From positions 329,420 to 393,419 of the forward strand of contig NZ_JAGGLU010000001.1 of assembly GCF_017874575.1 (NCBI RefSeq): a stretch of 64,000 nucleotides of DNA. The letters are read 5' to 3'. A program made the translations under genes and the position numbers. The DNA is from Lactobacillus colini (GTDB lineage: Bacteria > Bacillota > Bacilli > Lactobacillales > Lactobacillaceae). Of this stretch, positions 34,463 to 42,906 are shown one piece after another. The notes under the pieces were generated by a model. That model ran no database searches. It had not been told where the DNA came from and saw only the letters and a list, made by a program, of their open reading frames with translations. Numbering within the stretch: the first letter of the stretch is position 1; every line of letters starts with the position of its first letter.

Positions 34463-35323
34463 TTATTTTTTATCTGCATTCCACATTTTTTTGACAGCTG
34501 GAATCTTACCTAAATCAGTCATGTCTTCCTTATCTAAAATAACAAGATTGTTCGGGCCTTCGGCGAGTTTATTAAAGCTATCTAAGCTTTGATTTCTGAA
34601 ATAGCCATCCCCTGCCTTATTTAGACTCTCTTGAAGCTTGTTAATTCTATAAGCTTCGGCATCAGCTTGCGTTTTAACAGCTTCAGCATTGGCTTTTGCA
34701 GTAGCAACTAGAGCATCATTTTTAGCCTTAGTGGTTAATTCAATATGGCGTGCTTCACCTTCAGCCTTAGCAATTGCAGCGGTCTTTTCACGGTCAGCGG
34801 TTAACTGCTTATCCATTGCCTTTTGTATTTCAGGGCTTGGCAATAATTCATCGACATTAACGCGAATGACAGTAATACCGTAAATATCTGTTAAATCACC
34901 AATTGCCTTGAACAGTTCATTATTTATCTTACTAGTTGAACCCAGTGCTTCGTTTAATTCCATACGGCCAATAATATCTCTCATGTGACCACGAATTAAC
35001 TGTACCATACTCTCAACTGAGTTAGTGTTGTTATAGAAGTAACGGTAAGCATCTGTTACTTGATAATTTAACGTTAAACTAGTTGTGATTTCGGCATTGT
35101 CTTTAGTAATAATGCTATATTTAGAAATCTTATAAGGCTGTAAGGCAAGACTCACTTTTCTAATATTTTGAAATACGGGAATAATAAATGTTAAACCTGC
35201 ATTAACAGATTTAGAATACTTTCCTAAAGTTTCTACTAATCCTACATAATTTTGTGGAACCACTTTAAAGCTGAAACTAAGCAAGACAATGACTAAGATA
35301 ATCATAATAACCATAAATATCAT
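34463..35323 (-). CDS. SPFH/band-7 (stomatin-like) membrane protein
   Basis: Start chosen at 35323 (MIFMVIMIILVIVLLSFSF) because GGAGGG lies just before it, inside a longer frame from 35338. 286 residues: one N-terminal membrane anchor, the SPFH domain (residues 20-170, VVPQNYVGLVETLGKY...SKTINAGLTF-like, RVNVDELLPSPEIQKAMDKQ), and a long Ala/Glu/Lys coiled coil of the flotillin-stomatin kind (ADREKTAAIAKAEGEARHIE). Such proteins oligomerise in membrane microdomains and steady other membrane complexes. No NfeD partner is adjacent. Confidence 0.92.
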   Translation of the reverse strand: MIFMVIMIILVIVLLSFSFKVVPQNYVGLVETLGKYSKSVNAGLTFIIPVFQNIRKVSLALQPYKISKYSIITKDNAEITTSLTLNYQVTDAYRYFYNNTNSVESMVQLIRGHMRDIIGRMELNEALGSTSKINNELFKAIGDLTDIYGITVIRVNVDELLPSPEIQKAMDKQLTADREKTAAIAKAEGEARHIELTTKAKNDALVATAKANAEAVKTQADAEAYRINKLQESLNKAGDGYFRNQSLDSFNKLAEGPNNLVILDKEDMTDLGKIPAVKKMWNADKK

Positions 35324-35383
35324 TATTTTTCCCTCCATAGATTAAACTAATTAGATTAAGTGTAGCACAATTTAAAAAATGTT

Positions 35384-35824
35384 CTAAAATAATTCATCCC
35401 GCTCACCATCTAAAAGATGCTCACTGATATTCTTATCAAAATATACCGGGAGATCATGATCAAAATTATACGCTAAAGGCGAATATAATAATTCTTCCTT
35501 TGTCAGCCACGTTAACTCACCCTCACTGCTTGCTTGCAGCTTACCTGTATATTCGGTTGCAATGTAGAAAAACACTAAATAGCGGTGTTGGTTATTATCA
35601 TAAAATTGCTTAACACCTACTAATCTAGGATTTTTAATTGTGAGGCCGGTTTCTTCTTTAATTTCACGGACAACAGAATCATGAAAAGATTCATGTGCTT
35701 CAACGTGACCACCAGGAAACGTAATCCCTGGCCAGACTGGATCATTACGATTTAAAACTAAGATCTTATCTTTATTTTTAATCATACACATATTTGTTAA
35801 TGTAACTGGTTCTGTTCTATTCAT
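35384..35824 (-). CDS. Nudix hydrolase
   Basis: 146 residues with a complete Nudix box GGHVEAHESFHDSVVREIKEETGL at about 37-60 (GX5EX7REUXEEXGU). Nudix enzymes cleave nucleoside-diphosphate-linked compounds; the NRNDPVWPGITFPGGHVE context resembles the MutT/8-oxo-dGTPase-like branch, but substrate is not determined. It lies 60 bp upstream of the SPFH gene on the same strand. It starts at ATG 35824. Confidence 0.9.
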   Translation of the reverse strand: MNRTEPVTLTNMCMIKNKDKILVLNRNDPVWPGITFPGGHVEAHESFHDSVVREIKEETGLTIKNPRLVGVKQFYDNNQHRYLVFFYIATEYTGKLQASSEGELTWLTKEELLYSPLAYNFDHDLPVYFDKNISEHLLDGERDELF

Positions 35825-35840
35825 TGATATTCTTACTTTC

Positions 35841-35880
35841 TTTAATTGTATGTTGAGAGGACGATTCTAGTGCTGAGTTT
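35841..35880 (+). repeat. Left inverted repeat flanking the recombinase gene
   Basis: TGAGAGGACGATTCTAGTGC then TGAGTT (35854-35879 region) is the inverted counterpart of 36751-36781: 21 of 25 bases match, and the outer TTTAAT also matches after a one-base gap. Confidence 0.65.
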
Positions 35881-35953
35881 GTTCAAAAAGATGATTAGCT
35901 GATAATTAGCTGCTGCAGAATTGCAATTTGAAATATGGATTTTTCCTTTTTAG

Positions 35954-36574
35954 TTAAATGCTGAAGTTCCTCAAAGCATTATTAATTTCTTCTTGTTCAA
36001 TTCCAATATATCGCTTAGTAACTGCTGGGGAACTGTGGTTTAGGATTTTTTGTAGCATGGCAATATCATGAGTTTGCTTATAGAATTGATAGCCAAAAGT
36101 CCTTCTCATAGTATGCGTAGTTATATCATCCCTACCTAACATATGTCCTGCTTGTTGAAGGAAGCGATAAACTTGCGTAGTACTAACGTGATAACCATGC
36201 TTACTACTAGGAAATAGATAATCATTCGATTTAAGATGCATAAATTTAATGTAAGCATTCAACTCTTTAGCTAAGGCATCATTAATAAAGGCTCGACTTA
36301 TTTTACCTGTTTTAGTTTCTCTAATGGCTAAATTTTCTTTACCTTTAATATCTTTAACTTTTAATTTAACAATATCGGATGCTCGAAGTCCTGTCGCACA
36401 GCCAAAGTTAAAGAGCATCAAATTTCGGTGTGATATTCTGCCTGTAGTCATCAAGTCACTACCTTGTAATTTTAGAACATCTCGTATATCTTTAATTTCT
36501 TTCTTAGTCCTTAATGGGCTTGATTGGTAAATCTTTTTCTTCTTATGTTGTTCATGCTCTCCAACGTGTACCAT
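35954..36574 (-). CDS. Single-domain tyrosine recombinase
   Basis: 206 residues comprising only the catalytic domain: Arg64 (ATGLRASD), Lys88 (TKTGK), His154 and Arg157 (THTMRRT), His180 (LNHSS) and Tyr189 (KRYIG). All six catalytic residues are present, but the N-terminal core-binding domain of phage integrases and Xer proteins is missing, as in FimB/FimE-type DNA invertases. Its gene is bracketed by imperfect inverted repeats about 0.87 kb apart (35841-35880 and 36751-36794). No phage genes are adjacent. It may invert or mobilise this segment or act elsewhere. ATG 36574 follows GAAGAAGGAAT. Confidence 0.85.
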   Translation of the reverse strand: MVHVGEHEQHKKKKIYQSSPLRTKKEIKDIRDVLKLQGSDLMTTGRISHRNLMLFNFGCATGLRASDIVKLKVKDIKGKENLAIRETKTGKISRAFINDALAKELNAYIKFMHLKSNDYLFPSSKHGYHVSTTQVYRFLQQAGHMLGRDDITTHTMRRTFGYQFYKQTHDIAMLQKILNHSSPAVTKRYIGIEQEEINNALRNFSI

Positions 36575-36750
36575 ATAATTCCTTCTTCATAAAAAGTCTA
36601 TTTTATCCAAAAAATAGTATATCACAACAGTTGATATTAAAGGATCTAAATGTATGAAAATGCCTATTTTCTTACATTTGAATGTATAATTATGAGATAT
36701 TAATAATTAGCAAACAAGAAGCAAAGCTTTAATAACTTTAGACCTTTAAA

Positions 36751-36794
36751 GATGAACTCGGCCTTAGAATCGCCCTCTCAGCACATTGATTAAA
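36751..36794 (-). repeat. Right inverted repeat flanking the recombinase gene
   Basis: AACTCGGCCTTAGAATCGCC then CTCTCA. Its reverse complement aligns with 35841-35880 (TGAGAGG-CGATTCTA-GC-GAGTT conserved). The rest of 36575-36860 has no gene. Confidence 0.65.
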
Positions 36795-36860
36795 ATTAAC
36801 CCACTATACAAAAATCGTACCTTGATTGAAAGTCAAAGTACGATTAGTAATTCAATATTT

Positions 36861-37568
36861 TTATTTAGTTAGCAGATACTGTAACCCACCAGCTAGTAAT
36901 CCGCCTAGAATAGGTCCAAATAAAGGCACCCATGAGTATGACCAATTTGAACGTGACTTATTAGGAACTGGGCAAATTGTATAGGCAAATCTTGGTGCTA
37001 AATCGCGGGCTGGATTCAGTGCAAATCCGGTTGTTCCACCCAATGATTGGCCAACTACCATAATTAATAAACCAACTATAAATGGTTTTAATCCTTTGTC
37101 AAAGTCACCTAAGTTAAGTAAAGCAAAAATAAATATAAATGTAGCAATTAACTCACTCAGAAAATTAAATAATTTATTAGGTATTGCTGGTCCCGTTGCA
37201 AAAATTCCAACCGTGTTTCCCTCATCTGGCTTAGTAGCCTTAAAATGAGGATAATACTGAATAATGACTAGTAAGGCGCCAACGAATGCACCTAAGAATT
37301 GTCCTAGAATATAGGGCATAACTTGACTCCAAGGAAAATAACCAAATGTAGCAAAAGCTAGAGTAACTGCCGGATTTAAATGACCTTCCGCCTTGAAATT
37401 AGCTGCCACGTAAATTCCGAAGGTAACAGCCATACCCCATGCTAATGTTACATATAGCCAGCTTTGTTTTTTAGCTAGACTCTTATTTAAACTGATCGCC
37501 GCTCCTGTTCCTGTCCCCAAGGTAATTAATACCGCTGTACCTAAAAATTCACCAATAAAACCATCCAT
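36861..37568 (-). CDS. glpF: Glycerol uptake facilitator (aquaglyceroporin)
   Basis: 235 residues, six membrane helices and two half-helices. The NPA motifs read HLNPAVTLAFA (near residue 64) and FALNPARDLAPRF (near 185); the Asp after the second NPAR is the mark of glycerol facilitators rather than water-only aquaporins. It allows passive entry of glycerol and perhaps lactate or dihydroxyacetone. No glpK or glpO is adjacent. A near-consensus cre box lies 28 bp upstream of the start. Confidence 0.92.
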   Translation of the reverse strand: MDGFIGEFLGTAVLITLGTGTGAAISLNKSLAKKQSWLYVTLAWGMAVTFGIYVAANFKAEGHLNPAVTLAFATFGYFPWSQVMPYILGQFLGAFVGALLVIIQYYPHFKATKPDEGNTVGIFATGPAIPNKLFNFLSELIATFIFIFALLNLGDFDKGLKPFIVGLLIMVVGQSLGGTTGFALNPARDLAPRFAYTICPVPNKSRSNWSYSWVPLFGPILGGLLAGGLQYLLTK

Positions 37569-37596
37569 AATAAGCTCCTCGTTGATTATATTTTTA

Positions 37597-37610
37597 TGTA
37601 AACGCTTTTA
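37597..37610 (-). promoter_or_regulatory. Probable cre box upstream of glpF
   Basis: TGTAAACGCTTTTA matches 13 of 14 positions of TGWAANCGNTNWCA. It sits just upstream of the glpF ribosome site. Confidence 0.6.
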
Positions 37611-37753
37611 CAGTAATTTTAACAAAAAATATTATTTGTAGCACTTCTAAGATCTTCCTTATATTAAATATCCTAAAACTTTCACTCTCAAAAAGTAAGT
37701 AAGGAGTATATAATCATTTATATTAAAAATATTTATTGAAAGGACAACTTATT

Positions 37754-38012
37754 ATGAAGATAACTATTATTGGAACTGGTAACATGGGAAAAGCTATCGT
37801 TTAAAATTTAGAAATATCTAATACTGTCACTTATGTTGATTCTACAAGTTCGGTTGAAAAATTAGGTGATATTGTAATCCTAGCAGTTCCTTACGGAGCT
37901 ATAAATTCAATAATTGATCAATTAGCGGGTTGAAGCACTTGGGCTTTTGCAGATGAAATTAGCTGCAAGTGGCAAAATTGATTGGAATGGCGGCTTTGGC
38001 ATTATTAAATAA
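37754..38012 (+). pseudogene. NADPH-dependent F420-reductase-like gene, broken
   Basis: ATG 37754 starts MKITIIGTGNMGKAIV, a Rossmann GxGNMG motif, followed by an in-frame TAA, then NLEISNTVTYVDSTSSVEKLGDIVILAVPYGAI, another stop after DQLAG, and the family C-terminus in another frame, LQMKLAASGKIDWNGGFGIIK. About 90 residues are deleted. The intact family has roughly 210-220 residues. The remaining flanks, 37611-37753 and 38013-38100, show nothing but a terminator. Confidence 0.82.
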
Positions 38013-38036
38013 ATATAGATAAAATTATTTAAGATT

Positions 38037-38076
38037 AAGCCTGGAAATTTTCGCGAAAATTTCAGGCTTTTTTGCT
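38037..38076 (+). terminator. Terminator after the broken reductase gene
   Basis: AAGCCTGGAAATTTTCG pairs with CGAAAATTTCAGGCTT (one mismatch), followed by six T. Confidence 0.85.
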
Positions 38077-38100
38077 GTATAAATATCTTAAAAAATTAGT

Positions 38101-39144
38101 TTAGCTTTTATTCCGCATCTTTATTAATGCAATATAAAGTTGGAATAATTCTTCTGTTTTCCATGGATCAAGACCCGTAATTTTTTTAATTCTTTCCAAA
38201 CGATAAGCTAAAGTATTCCTGTGGATGTATAGTTGGTCAGCAGCCTTACTGAGTATTTGGCTATTTCTAACATATAGAAGTAGGCTGTATAGATAATCTT
38301 CTCCCTGTTCGAAATGCCTGATATTTATTAATTTATCAATTATATTATCAACATCAAGATCACAGCCAGCAATATGATCAATAAAAGAAACCTCCTCGTA
38401 TTTTTGACAATAAATATTTAACTTAGTTGACCAATTTACTGTTTCTCTTGCTTGTCTAAAAGCTTCAGCTACGTTACTCGTTTTTTGGCTAACACCGATG
38501 TAAATATTTCTTTTTTTAGCTAATGCTAAGTATTGATTAATAATATCAATATTTTCAGTAATAATAATTTGGGTATCATCTGCTCGATTTAATAAAAAAT
38601 CTGAAAAACCCAATTTTACTTTATTTGCTAATTCGTTAGAAGCCTTGAAATCAATAACATATCTTTCTTTTGTTAAGTCAATGTGTAATTGTTGAGCTTC
38701 AAGTTCAAGATTGAGTTTAGTTGGTAAATCGTCAGTTCGTTGAATCCAGCGGAATAAAAATCTATTTAACTTTGATTTTGCAACGTCCTTTTTCTCTTGC
38801 TCGGCAGCTTGCTTAACTAATAATTCAGTTGCCACTTTGAGTAAAGATGCTAGCGGCACAACCTTATCGGGAGATCCAGTAATGCCTATAACACCAATAA
38901 TTCTATGCTGGTACTCAATTGGCATATTGACCCCAGGATGACCTAATTCGCCGTGATAAATTTTCATTGGTAAAGTTTTACCCAATTTAATTACTTGTTT
39001 AGCACCTAAGTGCAGTTGCCCAATTCTACTTTTGTCTCCGCTTGCAATAATTATTCCATTCTCATTCATCATGTTAATATTATATGGAATTTGTTTCATC
39101 ATATTATCTACAACATCTTGGGCTAGTTGGGTTTTTAATTTCAT
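38101..39144 (-). CDS. CdaR-family regulator of sugar-acid use
   Basis: 347 residues. An N-terminal sugar-diacid recognition domain (LAQDVVDNMMKQIPYNINMMNENGIIIASGDKSRIG...HPGVNMPIEYQHRIIGVIGITG) and a C-terminal PucR-type helix-turn-helix (ILSKAADQLYIHRNTLAYRLERIKKITGLDP). Family members activate glycerate, galactarate or glucarate genes. It is divergent from a GntP permease-glycerate kinase operon, so glycerate induction of that operon is the obvious role. Confidence 0.92.
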   Translation of the reverse strand: MKLKTQLAQDVVDNMMKQIPYNINMMNENGIIIASGDKSRIGQLHLGAKQVIKLGKTLPMKIYHGELGHPGVNMPIEYQHRIIGVIGITGSPDKVVPLASLLKVATELLVKQAAEQEKKDVAKSKLNRFLFRWIQRTDDLPTKLNLELEAQQLHIDLTKERYVIDFKASNELANKVKLGFSDFLLNRADDTQIIITENIDIINQYLALAKKRNIYIGVSQKTSNVAEAFRQARETVNWSTKLNIYCQKYEEVSFIDHIAGCDLDVDNIIDKLINIRHFEQGEDYLYSLLLYVRNSQILSKAADQLYIHRNTLAYRLERIKKITGLDPWKTEELFQLYIALIKMRNKS

Positions 39145-39231
39145 ACAATTCTCTTTCTAACTACTTATGCATAAAAAATACTGTGCAATTGCATAATGAT
39201 AAACAAATGCGTATCAATTAATATTATAAAC

Positions 39232-39245
39232 TGTAAGCGCTTATG
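39232..39245 (+). promoter_or_regulatory. Possible cre box upstream of glycerate operon
   Basis: TGTAAGCGCTTATG contains the palindromic core TAAGCGCTTA and fits 12 of 14 cre positions. It lies 29 bp before the permease start. Confidence 0.5.
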
Positions 39246-39273
39246 TAAAAAGTAAATGAAACGGAGAATCTTA

Positions 39274-40563
39274 ATGGGAAGTCTAACAATATCGTGGATT
39301 GCAGCACTGTTTGGGCTGTTAGCTGCAATTTGTTTAATTATTAAAAAAGTAAATCCTGTATATTCTTTATTTATTGGAGCAATTGTAGGTTGTCTATTCG
39401 GTGGTGCGTCAATTGCACAAACAACACAGGTTATCATTAATGGAACTCAGAGTATTATGGGTACAGCAGTCAGAGTTTTGACAGCTGGCATTCTAGCGGG
39501 TGTAATGATGGAATCAGGGGCAGCAGATGTAATTGCTCATAAAATTGTTTCAAAACTTGGTGATAAAATGTCATTGCTTGCCTTGGCATTGTCAACAATG
39601 ATTTTAACTGCTGTAGGTGTTTTTATCCCAGTAGCTGTTTTAATTGTGGCACCAATTGCACTTTCAGTTGGCAAGCGAATGCATATTAGTAAGTTAGCAT
39701 TGCTTGTTGCTTTATCAGGTGGCGGCAAGGCAGGTAATATTGCTTCGCCTAATCCTAATACTATTGCAGCAGCAAATGGTTTTAAAGTTCCACTGAGCAA
39801 TGTCATGCTTGCAGGATATATTCCCGCAATTTTTGGCTTAATTGTAGCAGTTTTAGTTGCTTCACTAATTAAGAAAAAAGGAAGCGCTGTTACAGCGTCA
39901 GATATTGAGCCTCCCAAAGAGATTACAGATATTTCCCTGCTTCAAGCGCTATGTGCACCTATTTTAGCAATTATTTTATTGATGATTGGACCAATTGGTC
40001 AGGCTCTTCATATTAATTTTTTGGCTAACATTTCAATAGATGCTTTTTATGTTTTGCCGATAGCTTCAATTATTGGAGCTATTGCTATGGGAAAATGGAA
40101 ACAGATTCCTAAGTTTATGACTAATGGCTTGAGTCGTGTAACTGATACAGTTTTAATTTTAATCGGTGCTGGAGCTATTGCGGGATTGATTTCTACATCT
40201 GATTTATCAATACAAGTTGTACACTTGATTTCAGATATGAAAATTTCTGGGACTCTTCTTGCCCCACTATCAGGTATATTAATGGGTTTGGCTACCGGTT
40301 CAACATCAACGGCTGTTATTGTAACTACTGGTTCCTTTGGAAATGCAATCTTACAAACTGGCACTACTGCCTTAGCTGCAGCAGTAATGGTACAGGCTGG
40401 AGCAACTGTCATCGACCAAGTACCACAAGGAAATTATTTTCATATCACTGCACACAGTATGCATATGTCCTTCAAAGAAAGAGCACAAGCAATGCCTTTT
40501 GAAATATGTGTTGGTTTAACTACTACGCTTGTTGCGACAATTTTATATGGATATATTTTATAA
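39274..40563 (+). CDS. GntP-family permease, probably glycerate
   Basis: Start at ATG 39274 (ACGGAGAATCTTA is its ribosome site; ATG 39256 overlaps it). About 429 residues, roughly twelve membrane helices; family blocks ALSGGGKAGNIASPNPNTIAAA near 150 and GLATGSTSTAVIVTTGSFGNAIL near 350. GntP carriers take up gluconate and related hydroxy acids with protons. The next gene, 17 bp downstream, is glycerate kinase, so D-glycerate is the likely substrate. Confidence 0.9.
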   Translation: MGSLTISWIAALFGLLAAICLIIKKVNPVYSLFIGAIVGCLFGGASIAQTTQVIINGTQSIMGTAVRVLTAGILAGVMMESGAADVIAHKIVSKLGDKMSLLALALSTMILTAVGVFIPVAVLIVAPIALSVGKRMHISKLALLVALSGGGKAGNIASPNPNTIAAANGFKVPLSNVMLAGYIPAIFGLIVAVLVASLIKKKGSAVTASDIEPPKEITDISLLQALCAPILAIILLMIGPIGQALHINFLANISIDAFYVLPIASIIGAIAMGKWKQIPKFMTNGLSRVTDTVLILIGAGAIAGLISTSDLSIQVVHLISDMKISGTLLAPLSGILMGLATGSTSTAVIVTTGSFGNAILQTGTTALAAAVMVQAGATVIDQVPQGNYFHITAHSMHMSFKERAQAMPFEICVGLTTTLVATILYGYIL

Positions 40564-40580
40564 TACAAGGAGTATAGAAT

Positions 40581-41711
40581 ATGACTAAATTCGTTCTAGC
40601 ACCAGATTCATTTAAAGAAAGCATGACTGCTAAAGAAGTATGCCAAGCAATGACTAATGGTATTCGTAAAGCTGATCCTACAGCTGAAATTGTAAGTGTA
40701 CCTATGGCTGATGGTGGCGAAGGTACAACTGATTCTCTAGTTAATGCAACGGATGGACAATTACTTAATGCAACAGTTACTGGTCCTTTAGGCAATAAAA
40801 TTCAGGCAGAATATGGAATTTTAGGTGACGGCAAGACTGCAGTCATTGAAATGGCTAAAGCTAGTGGACTAGAAATAGTTCCTAAAAATCAACGTAATCC
40901 CATGATTACAACTACATATGGCACAGGAGAATTAATTAAAGCAGCACTAAGCAAGGGAGTAAAAAGAATTATCGTTGGTCTTGGCGGCTCTAGCACCAAT
41001 GATGGTGGTGCTGGTATGGCTCAAGCTTTGGGAGTTCATTTACTTGATAAACAAGGTCAAAAATTACCGTTTGGCGGAGAGGCTTTGGGTAATTTGGATA
41101 GAATAGATATCTCAGAAATTGCTCCTCAACTTGGTAATATTACTATTATCTTAGCAAGTGATGTTGTTAATCCCTTAACTGGTAAAAATGGTGCTTCTGT
41201 AGTTTTTGGTCCTCAAAAAGGCGCGACTCCAACTATGGTGCAAGAGTTAGATAGCAATCTCCATCACTATGCACAAGTAATTAAGGAACAATTACATAAA
41301 GATATTGACCAACTGCCAGGCTCAGGTGCTGCCGGAGGTTTAGGTGCTGGCTTTATGGCTTTTACTAATTATGAAATGCATAAAGGAATTGATATAGCAA
41401 TTAAGGTAACAGATCTTGAAGCTAAGATAAAGTCAGCCGACTATGTATTTACTGGTGAAGGCGGAACAGACTTTCAGACTAAGTTTGGCAAGACACCTTT
41501 CGGCGTTGCTCAATTATGTAAGAAATACCATAAGCCTGTCATTTCCCTGGCAGGATATTTAGGTAAAGGAATCGATACTCTATATGATTCAGGTTTTACA
41601 GCATTCTTTAGTATTTTACCAGGCGCTAGTGATTTACCAACAGCATTAAAAAATGGTCCTCAAAATGTAGCCACCACAGTTGAAAATATTGTCCGCTTAA
41701 TCGAAAGATAA
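40581..41711 (+). CDS. Glycerate kinase
   Basis: 376 residues of the GarK/GlxK family: start VLAPDSFKESMTAKEVCQAM, PMADGGEGTTDSLV near 42, VGLGGSSTNDGGAGMAQALG near 133, GSGAAGGLGAGFMAF near 248 and TGEGGTDFQTKFGKTPFGVA near 293. It phosphorylates D-glycerate to 2-phosphoglycerate, letting glycerate enter lower glycolysis. It is the second gene of the CdaR-controlled operon. AAGGAG site before ATG. Confidence 0.94.
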   Translation: MTKFVLAPDSFKESMTAKEVCQAMTNGIRKADPTAEIVSVPMADGGEGTTDSLVNATDGQLLNATVTGPLGNKIQAEYGILGDGKTAVIEMAKASGLEIVPKNQRNPMITTTYGTGELIKAALSKGVKRIIVGLGGSSTNDGGAGMAQALGVHLLDKQGQKLPFGGEALGNLDRIDISEIAPQLGNITIILASDVVNPLTGKNGASVVFGPQKGATPTMVQELDSNLHHYAQVIKEQLHKDIDQLPGSGAAGGLGAGFMAFTNYEMHKGIDIAIKVTDLEAKIKSADYVFTGEGGTDFQTKFGKTPFGVAQLCKKYHKPVISLAGYLGKGIDTLYDSGFTAFFSILPGASDLPTALKNGPQNVATTVENIVRLIER

Positions 41712-41801
41712 TTACGTAATTTAAATTATGTAAAATTAATTTATTGAAGTATAATAAATCTACCAACTATAGTAATATTTTTGGTAAATTGCAAAATAAA
41801 A

Positions 41802-41851
41802 CACTAGTCTACTAGCAAGTAAATAAATGCTAGCAAACTAGTGCTTTTTTT
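41802..41851. terminator. Bidirectional terminator
   Basis: CACTAGT...CTAGCA (41802-41817) pairs with TGCTAG..ACTAGTG (41828-41843), with T7 on the plus strand and an A-rich left flank. It separates the convergent glycerate and OTC genes. Confidence 0.85.
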
Positions 41852-42779
41852 AGTTGCCAATTGTTAAGTCCATAATCGCTTGTAAAATGTAAATTCTATT
41901 TTCAACACCATTAAACACAATTGATCTATCACTTTCAAAGACCTCATCCGTTACTTCCATTTCGCTAAGACCAAAGTTTCGATAGATTTTTTGGGCTACT
42001 TCAGTATCTAAATTATGAAATGCTGGTAAACAGTGCGTAAAGACTGTATTAGGATTACCTGTCTTATTGAGAAGATCCATTGTAACTTGATAGGGATGCA
42101 ATAATTTAATTCTACTAGACCAAATATCTTCGGATTCACCCATTGATAACCAAACATCCGTTGTAACCACATCAGCTCCCTGAATGCCTTGCTCAATATT
42201 ATCTGTTATAACAATATTGGCTCCTGATTGGGCAGCTAATTGATGTGCTTGATTTAAGATTTTAGTGTGAGGTGTTAACTCTTTTGGAGAAATCAAGGTA
42301 TAATCCATTCCTACCTTAGCTGCTGCAAGCATTAACGAATTAGCAATATTGTCTTGTCCATTTCCAACAAAAGCAAATTTAATTTCCTTATAAGGCTTAG
42401 ACAAAACTTCTTGGGCAGTCATGAAGTCAACTAAAGCCTGTGAAGGATGCTCATCATCTGTTAAAGCATTCCAGACAGGTATGCCAGAATATTGAGCAAG
42501 TTTTTGAACTGTATCTTGACCAAATCCACGAAACGCTATCCCATCAAACATCTTGCCTAATACTCGCGCTGCATCCTTAATTGACTCGCTTTGAAAATGT
42601 TTATCCTCAGGTGGAAAGTATACGGTATCAGCACCTTCATTATGAGCAGCTATCTCAATAGCAGATCTTGTACGAGTAGAGCCTTTTTCAAAAATTAGGG
42701 CAATATTTTTATGCTTTAAGTGATTTTGATAAATATTATTTTTCTTCTCCTGCTTCAATTTACAAGCTAACTTGATCAC
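41850..42779 (-). CDS. Ornithine carbamoyltransferase, frameshifted near the 5' end
   Basis: OTC makes citrulline from ornithine and carbamoyl phosphate. The visible 309-residue frame keeps the carbamoyl-phosphate motif STRTR (34-38), the DDEHPSQALVDFMTA block and FTHCLPAF, but begins only at GTG 42779. The true start is probably ATG 42831, where MLKN is followed after one missing base by ILSITDLSKDEIAQVIKLA, the usual N-terminus. The break is in a run of six A (plus-strand T at 42821-42826). The gene is therefore either a fresh pseudogene, makes a product lacking about 17 residues, or reflects a sequencing error. No arginine genes adjoin. argF versus arcB cannot be decided. Confidence 0.82.
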   Translation of the reverse strand: MIKLACKLKQEKKNNIYQNHLKHKNIALIFEKGSTRTRSAIEIAAHNEGADTVYFPPEDKHFQSESIKDAARVLGKMFDGIAFRGFGQDTVQKLAQYSGIPVWNALTDDEHPSQALVDFMTAQEVLSKPYKEIKFAFVGNGQDNIANSLMLAAAKVGMDYTLISPKELTPHTKILNQAHQLAAQSGANIVITDNIEQGIQGADVVTTDVWLSMGESEDIWSSRIKLLHPYQVTMDLLNKTGNPNTVFTHCLPAFHNLDTEVAQKIYRNFGLSEMEVTDEVFESDRSIVFNGVENRIYILQAIMDLTIGN

Positions 42780-42906
42780 TTGAGCTATTTCATCTTTACT
42801 TAAATCGGTAATCGATAATATTTTTTAACATCTTGTCTTCTTCCTTAAATGCATTTTATTTTGATAAGAAAAGAGCCAATTGTTAGATTGACTCTAAATT
42901 GTGAAA

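Noticed and set aside
39537..40412. Minus-strand open frames opposite the GntP permease
   Set aside because: Antisense shadows of a membrane protein; no ribosome sites or recognisable family.
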